Shown here: in pieces, positions 1-5,129 of the stretch
Numbering within the stretch: the first letter of the stretch is position 1
Layout of the letters: every line of letters begins with the position of its first letter
Source: CAZUHK01 sp964620345
GTDB taxonomy: Bacteria > Planctomycetota > Phycisphaerae > Phycisphaerales > Zrk34
Assembly: GCA_964620345.1 (NCBI GenBank)
Contig: CAZUHK010000204.1
Coordinates: forward strand, 1 to 5,129
Length of the DNA: 5,129 nt
Direction: 5' to 3'
Made by a program: the position numbers and the translations under genes
The notes under the pieces: model-generated
The model's input: the letters and a program-made list of their open reading frames with translations, nothing else
Told to the model about the DNA's origin: nothing
The model's database searches: none

Positions 1-24
1 TTTGGGGTTTTTCGATCCCCCAAA
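1..24. repeat. Short inverted repeat at left edge
   Basis: TTTGGGG at 1-7 is the exact reverse complement of CCCCAAA at 18-24, with a 10-base spacer that includes a run of five T. The repeat touches the window edge, so the stem could continue to the left. It may be a weak stem-loop near the end of an upstream gene. No U-rich tract follows it on the plus strand, so it is not called a terminator. Confidence 0.35.
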
Positions 25-47
25 CCGCAAACATCACGCTGGTTTAA
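3..47 (+). CDS. Possible C-terminal tail of an upstream gene (partial)
   Basis: Reading from base 3 gives a 14-residue tail, WGFSIPQTANITLV, then a TAA stop at 45-47. The alternating hydrophobic and polar residues at the end look like a closing beta strand, as in many secreted or beta-sandwich proteins. This is weak evidence: the stretch is very short, the start lies outside the window, and another frame gives a comparable short tail ending in TAG at 52-54. No function can be assigned. If real, the gene is co-directional with the heparinase-like gene and separated from it by about 350 bases. Confidence 0.2.
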   Translation, partial: WGFSIPQTANITLV

Positions 48-229
48 GGTCTAGTCTTCCGGTTCGCGAGGCGGCCCGGCAGGAGTTGGTCGGCCGTCGC
101 GGCGTCGCGGCGATCGATCCGCTGCGACAGGCGGCAGAGCCAAACGGCCCGGGGGCGCCTTGGCCGCCGCGAGGTTGCTGGCGCCCGACCCAACGGGGGG
201 AGCTCAGCGAGGTGTTAACCCCTTGTTTC

Positions 230-258
230 TTGACGAGGATGCCTGGATGTTCCACAAT
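230..258 (+). promoter_or_regulatory. Candidate sigma-70 promoter of the heparinase-like gene
   Basis: TTGACG at 230-235 matches the -35 consensus at five of six bases. CACAAT at 253-258 matches the -10 consensus at four of six. The spacer is exactly 17 bases. In DNA this GC-rich the combination is notable but not decisive. Transcription would begin near 265 and leave a leader of about 130 bases before the start codon at 397. Confidence 0.35.
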
Positions 259-284
259 CCGGCCCGCTCGGTTCTTTGGGCCGG
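259..284. repeat. Inverted repeat just downstream of the candidate promoter
   Basis: CCGGCCC at 259-265 is the exact reverse complement of GGGCCGG at 278-284, with a 12-base spacer. It begins one base after the candidate -10 element and overlaps the predicted transcription start. It could be an operator for a dimeric regulator or a hairpin at the 5' end of the mRNA. Both readings are inference, and GC-rich DNA produces such repeats by chance fairly often. Confidence 0.35.
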
Positions 285-384
285 CCGCGAAGCATGAAAA
301 TACACGCCCAGCGACAGCGATGGGTTGGCGGTATGTCGCCCCGTTTGGGGTCAGGGCGGCGGAATAAGGCCATGAACCCCACGC

Positions 385-388
385 GGAG
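385..388 (+). promoter_or_regulatory. Shine-Dalgarno site of the heparinase-like gene
   Basis: GGAG lies 8 bases before the ATG at 397. This spacing supports that ATG as the start. The nearby ATG at 372 is in a different frame and has no comparable site. Confidence 0.7.
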
Positions 389-396
389 ATTCGCTG

Positions 397-3300
397 ATGT
401 CCACCGTGTCCGCCCCCTATGATTTCGGCCCGCCGGAAGTGCGCAACGGCTACCTGCCGCCGATCTACCCGGTGCTGCGCTCTGTGGAGCCGATCGCATG
501 GCACACGATCCCCCCGGTCGCGTTGCTCACCGACTTGCAGGGCGAAGAGGTTGTCGCGTCGCCGCCGCGCATCGCCGTGTGCTACACCGCCGACGCCCTG
601 TGCCTGCGCGCCGAATGCCCGCAGCCCGCCGCCACCCTGCTGCCGGACATCGCCCCCGATGCCCCGACGTTCTGGCGACAGGATCACATCGAGTTTCGCC
701 TGCTGCGGCCCGACCGCGCACAATTGCAATTTATCTTCACTCCCCACGGACGCTTCTTCGATTCGATGGGATTGTTCGGGCAGGACAGCGTGCAGACCAC
801 GGGCCAGAGCCGCGCCGACGGCTGGGAATTGACGGCGCGGATTCCGTTTGACGTGCTCGGCCTGCCCGTGCCGCAGCCCGGGCACAGCTTGGCCGGCCAA
901 GTCGCTTACATGCGCTGGGAGGGATCGCGTCATCGAATCACGGCCTTCGCCGCGACGGAGCTGGGCTTTAATCAGGAGGAGCGCTTCGGCACGCTCGTCT
1001 TCGGCGGCCCGCCCGCGAGCACGCCGAAGGTCACCACCGTGACCCCTCTCAACGATCGGTTGCATCGTGGCAGCAACCCGGTTGCCGCGGTGATCGAAGG
1101 GCTTGCGCCGACGGCCGAGGTCACTGTCGAAATCGACTGTGATGATAAGCAGGCGTCATTGCCGGTGAAGCTCACGCCGCACGGCGCCGCCACCCATGCC
1201 CGGTTCGATGTGCCACTGTCCCGGCCCCGGTTCACCCGCTGCCGCCTGGTCAGCGACAACACCACGCTGACGGCATTTTCGCTGCGCGCCGCGGTGCCCG
1301 ATTTGCCCGCGGATCGGCCGCCGCCTCACCCGCGGCTGGCGCCCGATGCCGCCACCCGGGAACGGCTGCGCCAAGAGACCTCACCGTTGTCGGCCGCGGC
1401 GTTCGCCCGTATCTGCGCCCAGACGTTTCCCACCGGCGACGACCCACAGTCGTTCCACTTCAAGCCGGGGCAGGATGCGGGCGGTTGGTACCGGGTGTGC
1501 AAAGAATCGTTCCCGCGTTCGGGAAGCCGAGGCGCTCGGCCGGCGCACGCCTACATCTGGGAACGGCTCGACGACGCGGCGCGGGCTGCGGCCGGCCGGA
1601 CCGTCGAGAAAGTCCGGTGGGAACCGACCGAACGCGACCCGATCTTCGCGGCCCTGAACCGCCTGATCGACGATCCCGATTTCTACTCCGAAGCGGCGTT
1701 TGCCGACCTCTCCCTCGGGACGGTAGGCGAACGCTTGCTCGCCGAGCGCGCGGCGCGGCCCCTCAGCCCGGTCGAGGTCGCCAAGCTCAACCGCCAACTG
1801 CTCCAGGCCGCCATCGAGTGCATCCATTGTTACGGGGCGCACTATCTTTCCTCTCGCGACGGCCTGGGCGACCTGCTGTGCGGCTGGCAGGTCGACCCGC
1901 GGGATGAACTGCTGGCCGAGATGACCCGGCGCGTCAAGGCGCATCGCGATTTGTACCTGCCCGACCGGCACACCCATCTGCATGAGGGCGGCTCGGCCAA
2001 GCTCCTGGCTCAGGCGTACGACGCGGTATGCGAAGCGCTGGCCCCGAGCGATCGGCAGATCTGGCGCGACGTCATCGGCCTTTACTTCGACCAGTACCTC
2101 GTGTCGTGCCTTGAGCGGGCGTGGACGGTCATGTGCGTGCCGAACGCCAACGCGGTGAGCAACAGCAATCTCGGGCTGCTGGCGCTGGCGGTCCTGGAAG
2201 AGGACGAGCGCGCCGCCGACGTGCTGCAGTGGGCACGCAAAAACCTGACGATATTCCTGGACTACTGCCATGGCCGCGATGGCGGCAACACCGAAGGGGC
2301 CCAATACTGGCAGTATGGACTGGAGAACCTTGTGCCGTTCGCCCTGGCGTTGGAGGCCATCGTCGGCACCGACGACGGAATCTTCACGCATCCGGCGCTG
2401 GCAAAGGCCATGAACATGATCCGGGTGGGCCTGAGCAACGATGGTTGCATGCACGGCGTCAACGACACCATCCCCCTGCCGGTGGGCCAGGGCCTGGCCT
2501 GGTTCTGTGCCAGCCGTTACCAGGACGATTTGGGCCTGTGGTACGGCGATCATGCCGCCGCCACCTACGCCCGTCTGCAGGCCCAGGACCGCGATGTTCC
2601 CTATCGAGCGATCGACCGGCGCTATCGCCCCGACCGCCCGCCGGTCGAGCGCCAACCGCCGCTGCCGACCTGTATCCACCTGGCCGATATCGAGTACGCC
2701 ACCGTCCGTTCAGGCGCCAATTACGACTGCGCGCTGGTCGCGGGCCTCAAGGGCTCACGACCGCCGTTCACGCATCACAACCAGGCCGATTCCGGATCCT
2801 TCTGGGTGCATCTCAAGGGCGAACGACTGCTGATCGATCCGGGCTACTACAAAGGCACAGCGACCGACCATTGCTTGCCGCTGATCGACGGCCGGGGGCC
2901 GGTCCAGCCCTCGCGTTATGTTGCGCAAGTGACTGCATGCCGGCAAAGCGAGGCCCATCGCTACCTCGCGGTCGATGCCACCCCGGCCTACGGCGGCGCC
3001 GCTCAACGGGTGTGCCGACATCTGCTCATGCTCGGGGAGCATACGGTGGTGATTCTCGACGACCTGTGCCCGACCCACGAGGATGCGCCGATCACCTGCC
3101 AATACCAGGCCGGCGGCCCGACAGAATCCGACTCGCCCACGCATTTCACAATCACCGGCCAGGCCGCGGGGCTGAACGTGCGGCTTGACGGTCCACCCGG
3201 GCAAATCGAACTTGCACCCGAACGCTCGCTCAAGGACGTGCATTGGGGTTACAAATTCGCGTCCTGCCGCCATTTCCCCGTCCATTTCCACTACCGCCTC

Positions 3301-3471
3301 GTCCCCCGCTGCCCGTTGGTCACGATCATCCAGGACCGGGACAGCGACAAAGTGGTCACCGTCGAAAGGCCATCGCCACCGCGGTTGACCATCGCCGTGG
3401 ACGGCACCCCAGCCGCGACCTTCGACCTGGACGACCGATGGACACTGACCGAGCTGGCTGTGGCCGAATAA
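397..3471 (+). CDS. Heparinase II/III-family protein with N-terminal CBM9-like domain
   Basis: Probable polysaccharide lyase-type enzyme acting on uronic-acid-containing glycans by beta-elimination; the substrate cannot be read from sequence. Residues about 55-205 resemble a CBM9/DOMON-like carbohydrate-binding beta sandwich (DHIEF at 96-100, GWELTARIPFD at 142-152, RFGTL at 196-200). A second small beta-rich segment spans about 210-300. Residues about 313-720 are mainly helical, as in the alpha/alpha toroid of this class, with the Asn-rich stretch PNANAVSN (582-589) and EGAQYWQYG (633-641). Residues about 750-1024 form the Heparinase II/III-like beta sandwich, with HHNQADSGSF (793-802) and LLIDPGYY (811-818). 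By spacing to characterised heparinases, N583, Y637 and H794 are the likely catalytic residues. D814 and H854 fit metal ligands, but the usual third ligand, the second His of HxHxD, is Gln796. No signal peptide or membrane segment is seen, and there are 25 cysteines, so a cytoplasmic location is likely. At 1024 residues it is longer than the usual 600-800 because of the N-terminal domains. The start is set by GGAG 8 bases upstream. The family call is firm; activity is not proven. Confidence 0.85.
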   Translation: MSTVSAPYDFGPPEVRNGYLPPIYPVLRSVEPIAWHTIPPVALLTDLQGEEVVASPPRIAVCYTADALCLRAECPQPAATLLPDIAPDAPTFWRQDHIEFRLLRPDRAQLQFIFTPHGRFFDSMGLFGQDSVQTTGQSRADGWELTARIPFDVLGLPVPQPGHSLAGQVAYMRWEGSRHRITAFAATELGFNQEERFGTLVFGGPPASTPKVTTVTPLNDRLHRGSNPVAAVIEGLAPTAEVTVEIDCDDKQASLPVKLTPHGAATHARFDVPLSRPRFTRCRLVSDNTTLTAFSLRAAVPDLPADRPPPHPRLAPDAATRERLRQETSPLSAAAFARICAQTFPTGDDPQSFHFKPGQDAGGWYRVCKESFPRSGSRGARPAHAYIWERLDDAARAAAGRTVEKVRWEPTERDPIFAALNRLIDDPDFYSEAAFADLSLGTVGERLLAERAARPLSPVEVAKLNRQLLQAAIECIHCYGAHYLSSRDGLGDLLCGWQVDPRDELLAEMTRRVKAHRDLYLPDRHTHLHEGGSAKLLAQAYDAVCEALAPSDRQIWRDVIGLYFDQYLVSCLERAWTVMCVPNANAVSNSNLGLLALAVLEEDERAADVLQWARKNLTIFLDYCHGRDGGNTEGAQYWQYGLENLVPFALALEAIVGTDDGIFTHPALAKAMNMIRVGLSNDGCMHGVNDTIPLPVGQGLAWFCASRYQDDLGLWYGDHAAATYARLQAQDRDVPYRAIDRRYRPDRPPVERQPPLPTCIHLADIEYATVRSGANYDCALVAGLKGSRPPFTHHNQADSGSFWVHLKGERLLIDPGYYKGTATDHCLPLIDGRGPVQPSRYVAQVTACRQSEAHRYLAVDATPAYGGAAQRVCRHLLMLGEHTVVILDDLCPTHEDAPITCQYQAGGPTESDSPTHFTITGQAAGLNVRLDGPPGQIELAPERSLKDVHWGYKFASCRHFPVHFHYRLVPRCPLVTIIQDRDSDKVVTVERPSPPRLTIAVDGTPAATFDLDDRWTLTELAVAE

Positions 3472-3480
3472 CGCCGTCGA

Positions 3481-3509
3481 CGCCGCACGCGGCTCCGCCG
3501 CGTGGGGTG
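3481..3509 (+). terminator. GC-rich hairpin after the heparinase-like gene
   Basis: CACGCGGC at 3486-3493 pairs perfectly with GCCGCGTG at 3497-3504 around a three-base TCC loop. After one G/G mismatch the stem can extend by two to four more pairs, G-T included. It begins 14 bases after the stop codon at 3469-3471, a good position for transcript termination or 3'-end protection. There is no T-run after the stem, so it is not a classical intrinsic terminator. It could also be a copy of a dispersed palindromic element. Confidence 0.45.
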
Positions 3510-3556
3510 GGTCGCGACTTCAGGAATGCCGGCCTGTACCACACCCCAGGCACCGC

Positions 3557-3829
3557 GCAGACAAGCCGGTCGAACTCAGCGCCGGCCAGCAGCAGCGCAC
3601 CGCGCTGGCCCGAGCGCTGTTGCACGAGCCGGCCGTGGTGCTTGCCGACGAACCGACCGGCAACATCGACCCCGACTCGGCCGACCGCGTATTGTCCGCC
3701 CTGCACGCCGCGACCGTGTCCGGCACCGCCGTGCTGCTGGCGACTCACTCGGCGGCGCTGGCCGATGCCGCCAGCCGCCGCTACGAACTGGCCGGGGGCA
3801 AGGTCCGCGAGCTTGCGATGGCGGTTTGA
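3557..3829 (+). pseudogene. ABC transporter ATPase, C-terminal remnant (LolD/MacB type)
   Basis: The frame gives about 90 residues matching the C-terminal part of an ABC ATPase. The signature motif appears as LSAGQQQR (3575-3598), followed by ALARALLHEP. Walker B and D-loop read VVLADEPTGNID (3635-3670), and the switch histidine lies in LLATHS (His at 3746-3748). The LADEPTGN(I/L)D wording is typical of the LolD/MacB/FtsE-like group, which power lipoprotein-release or efflux permeases. Walker A and the Q-loop, about the first 130-140 residues of a normal 220-230-residue subunit, are absent. Recognisable homology starts abruptly near 3560, and upstream sequence in this frame does not look like an ATPase. 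There is no good start codon or Shine-Dalgarno site; the first usable codon is a TTG at 3620, beyond the signature motif. No permease gene is nearby. It is therefore a 5'-truncated relic. The intact Walker B and TGA stop (3827-3829) suggest the truncation is fairly recent. Confidence 0.8.
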
Positions 3830-3837
3830 TCGATCAA
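3826..3837. repeat. 12-bp palindrome holding two convergent stop codons
   Basis: TTGATCGATCAA is a perfect palindrome. It contains the plus-strand TGA of the ABC remnant (3827-3829) and, symmetrically, the minus-strand TGA of the oligogalacturonate lyase (3834-3836). The two reading frames end four bases apart. It may be coincidence or may mark a rearrangement joint. It is too short and has no T-tract to act alone as a terminator. Confidence 0.6.
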
Positions 3838-4976
3838 TTCGCCGGCGCATCCGGCAGCGTGTCGAAGTCGGGCACATCAACCTGATACACCTGGCAGTAG
3901 CTGCTGCGGTCGGAGGTGAACAGCACCTGCGAGCCGTCCGGGCTGAAGCGCGGGTGTACGTGGGCCGCCTGGTGGAATCGGCTCGAGCCGTGGCGGCACA
4001 GCGCCCGAGGCCCGACGTACTGATCGCCTTCGCGCCGCCAGAGCACGACGAAGTTCGAGCCCTGCGGCCCGTCGCCGACGATCAGATCGCGCGTGTTCGA
4101 ATGAAAGTGATGCGAGCCATAGGGAAAAGGCAACTCGATCATTTCGCTGTTGTCGTAGCGGATGATGCCGAACACCGGGTGGTGCGTGTCGGGGGCGTTG
4201 GAGTCATCGTCGTGGATGTGGCCGTGGTAGCCGATATGCTCGCCGTCGGCCAGCCAGTACTCGTGGCCGATCTGTTCCCGCGGCGACTGCGGGCGGATCG
4301 GCCAGACCTCGCCGGTGTCCAGGTTGCAGCCCCAGATCCGCTGGGCGACGAGGTGCCACGGCCCCTCGTGGCAGTAGGTCGCCAGGTGCGCGTGTTTGGG
4401 TGAAGTATTCAGGTGCCCGAACCAGTGGCGGTCTTCGTGGACGACCTCGAGTTCACCGGTCTGCGTGTCGATCTTCACCACGCGTGACAGCGGCCGGGCT
4501 TCGAAGATTTCACGGAAGCCGACATAGCCGTGCAACAGATCAACATCAAACCGCTCGGACAGATCTTCGTACAGCGTGGCAACGAGGTATCGCCCGTCGG
4601 CGGTGACGTTGGCCATCGCGTTCTCAAAACCGGGCGTTACCTCGCACAGCGGGCGGGTGGCGTGCTGCTGCAGGTCAATGGCGTAGAAGTGTTGGCCGTC
4701 TTCGACGTACGCCTCGTTGCGGGTGGGGTTGAGGCAGCTTCGCAGCGTGACGCCGTCCCGCGGCAGGTCGGACTCCTGCATGATTTGCCCCCTCTGCGAG
4801 TCGAAGCTGAACAGGTTGGTCGTGCCGGTGCGGTCGGAACTGAACAGCAGCCGCCGACTCTCATCGAACCAGCCGGGGTTGGTGAAGTACAGGTGGTGCG
4901 AATGGGCCTTGCGATCGGTCAACTGCGAGACGGTCAGGCCTGTCAAATCATCAGGGTAACGGGTCAATTTTGCCAT
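3834..4976 (-). CDS. ogl: Oligogalacturonate lyase (PL22)
   Basis: Cytoplasmic enzyme (EC 4.2.2.6) that cleaves unsaturated digalacturonate and short oligogalacturonides by beta-elimination to 5-dehydro-4-deoxy-D-glucuronate, the last depolymerising step of pectin use. The 380-residue length matches the family's roughly 385-390. The protein is a seven-bladed beta-propeller with TolB-like blade motifs, such as LLFSSDRTGTTNLFSFD (43-59) and RFSPDGSQVLFTSDRS (343-358). Known PL22 active-site residues can be placed: H238 in IGHEYW fits the catalytic-base His. Q336, H339 and H341 in QAAHVH reproduce the Gln-x2-His-x-His spacing of the manganese site. A His in GSHHFHSN (287-294, probably H289 or H290) fits the remaining ligand. 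There is no signal peptide, as expected. The ATG is supported by GGAGG 10 bases upstream. The gene is convergent with the heparinase-like gene, and no uronate isomerase, KdgK or transporter gene is in the window. The call is secure; some relatives may prefer other uronides. Confidence 0.92.
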   Translation of the reverse strand: MAKLTRYPDDLTGLTVSQLTDRKAHSHHLYFTNPGWFDESRRLLFSSDRTGTTNLFSFDSQRGQIMQESDLPRDGVTLRSCLNPTRNEAYVEDGQHFYAIDLQQHATRPLCEVTPGFENAMANVTADGRYLVATLYEDLSERFDVDLLHGYVGFREIFEARPLSRVVKIDTQTGELEVVHEDRHWFGHLNTSPKHAHLATYCHEGPWHLVAQRIWGCNLDTGEVWPIRPQSPREQIGHEYWLADGEHIGYHGHIHDDDSNAPDTHHPVFGIIRYDNSEMIELPFPYGSHHFHSNTRDLIVGDGPQGSNFVVLWRREGDQYVGPRALCRHGSSRFHQAAHVHPRFSPDGSQVLFTSDRSSYCQVYQVDVPDFDTLPDAPAN

Positions 4977-4986
4977 TTGCCGGGCG

Positions 4987-4991
4987 CCTCC
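4987..4991 (-). promoter_or_regulatory. Shine-Dalgarno site of ogl
   Basis: On the minus strand GGAGG (CCTCC on plus) lies 10 bases before the ATG at 4976-4974. It is a strong five-base match to the anti-Shine-Dalgarno sequence and fixes the start. Confidence 0.75.
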
Positions 4992-4998
4992 GCGTAGG

Positions 4999-5026
4999 AT
5001 TATGGATCATCGGGAGCATTTGTCGA
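4999..5026 (-). promoter_or_regulatory. Candidate sigma-70 promoter of ogl
   Basis: On the minus strand TCGACA (5026-5021) matches the -35 consensus at five of six bases and CATAAT (5004-4999) matches the -10 consensus at five of six, with a 16-base spacer. Transcription would start near 4992, leaving a leader of only about 16 bases with the GGAGG at or just inside the mRNA 5' end. That leaves no room for a riboswitch or attenuator, so control would have to act at initiation. No clear operator palindrome is seen. Confidence 0.4.
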
Positions 5027-5073
5027 GGTTTGAGCGACGCCTGAATCGAACCCCAGCGGTGTCATTGGTGCGT

Positions 5074-5097
5074 AAAAAGGTGCCTGGAACCGATTTT
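5074..5097. repeat. Imperfect palindrome resembling a dispersed intergenic repeat
   Basis: The unit runs from AAAAA (5074-5078) through GGTGCC, a central T at 5085, and GGAACC to TTTT (5094-5097). The two arms are near reverse complements, with an A/C-type mismatch and a two-base GA insertion before the T-run. A-rich 5' flank, GC core and T-rich 3' flank is the layout of REP-like or transposase-associated palindromes, and also of a bidirectional terminator. Only one copy is in the window, so repetition in the genome is inference. Confidence 0.35.
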
Positions 5098-5129
5098 CTG
5101 GTGAATCGGGTGTTTTGGGCTGTGCGTGG

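Larger units (their letters stand above)
48..396. other. Intergenic leader without a convincing gene
   Basis: No reading frame here looks like a protein. The open plus-strand frame through 2-367 begins with TTG, is rich in Arg, Pro and Ala, and has no recognisable motif. The visible content is a small tandem duplication of the 8-mer GTCGCGGC (96-103 and 104-111), a candidate promoter at 230-258, an inverted repeat at 259-284, a small CCCC-GTTT-GGGG hairpin at 339-350, and the ribosome binding site of the next gene. The less GC-rich patch around 214-258, compared with its surroundings, agrees with a promoter position. Confidence 0.6.

Noticed and set aside
96..111. Two tandem copies of GTCGCGGC
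   Set aside because: Two 8-base copies in GC-rich sequence are not enough to call a repeat array.
2..367. 121-codon plus-strand frame in the leader
   Set aside because: TTG start at the window edge, no Shine-Dalgarno support visible, Arg/Pro/Ala-rich, no domain; it also covers the promoter and inverted repeat.
34..1065. 343-codon minus-strand frame across the leader and start of the heparinase-like gene
   Set aside because: Low-complexity Arg/Gly/Ala translation without motifs, overlapping the CBM9-like coding region.
1381..2679. 432-codon open frame on the minus strand inside the heparinase-like gene
   Set aside because: It is antisense to a well-supported coding frame with family motifs. 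Its translation has no recognisable domain, and high G/C at third positions makes such shadow frames long.
2121..3188. 355-codon plus-strand frame inside the heparinase-like gene
   Set aside because: Arg-, Gly- and Pro-rich translation, no motif, no ribosome binding site; a frame-shifted shadow.
3389..3556. Upstream extension of the ABC ATPase frame through the end of the heparinase-like gene
   Set aside because: The frame is open back to 3389, but the translation has no Walker A, Q-loop or other ATPase resemblance and includes the hairpin, so it is not part of the gene.
3243..4403. 386-codon plus-strand frame running across the gene end, the ABC remnant and the antisense of ogl
   Set aside because: It crosses three unrelated segments, is rich in Arg and Pro and then in antisense-type Val/Ala, and conflicts with both the ABC and ogl frames.
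5002..5129. Open plus-strand frame from the ATG at 5002 to the right edge (42 codons)
   Set aside because: AGGA is only two bases before the ATG, the frame overlaps the ogl promoter, and its second half is the translated palindromic repeat (KKVPGTDF), so a real gene is unlikely though not excluded by the edge.

Overview
The window is GC-rich (high G/C at third codon positions in both large genes). Its content fits a bacterial carbohydrate-degradation region, most likely from the Planctomycetota or a related PVC-group lineage. That assignment is inference: it rests on the base composition, on the type of heparinase II/III-like protein with an N-terminal CBM9/DOMON-like domain, and on a cytoplasmic PL22 enzyme nearby. 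No rRNA or other phylogenetic marker is present.

Layout. Positions 1-396 hold no convincing complete gene. The first 47 bases may be the tail of a gene lying mostly outside the window. The rest is a leader with a plausible sigma-70 promoter (230-258), an inverted repeat just after the -10 element (259-284) and a Shine-Dalgarno site (385-388). Positions 397-3471 (+) encode a 1024-residue heparinase II/III-family protein with no visible signal peptide. A GC-rich hairpin follows its stop (3486-3504). Positions about 3557-3829 (+) carry the C-terminal 90 or so codons of an ABC transporter ATPase of the LolD/MacB type; its Walker A half is missing, so it is a remnant. Positions 3834-4976 (-) encode a complete oligogalacturonate lyase (PL22, Ogl), convergent with the other two. 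Its stop codon and that of the ABC remnant sit symmetrically in one 12-bp palindrome. Positions 4977-5129 hold the ogl Shine-Dalgarno site, a candidate promoter and, near the right edge, an imperfect palindrome resembling a dispersed intergenic repeat.

How the parts fit. Ogl degrades unsaturated di- and oligogalacturonides in the cytoplasm to 5-keto-4-deoxyuronate. The large protein has the fold and most of the catalytic positions of uronate-polysaccharide lyases and also looks cytoplasmic. A joint role in breaking down imported uronic-acid oligosaccharides is reasonable, but the genes are convergent, not an operon, and the substrate of the large protein cannot be read from sequence. The ABC fragment is evidence of a past deletion or rearrangement between them. 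I see no CRISPR array, tRNA, rRNA, complete insertion sequence or defence system.
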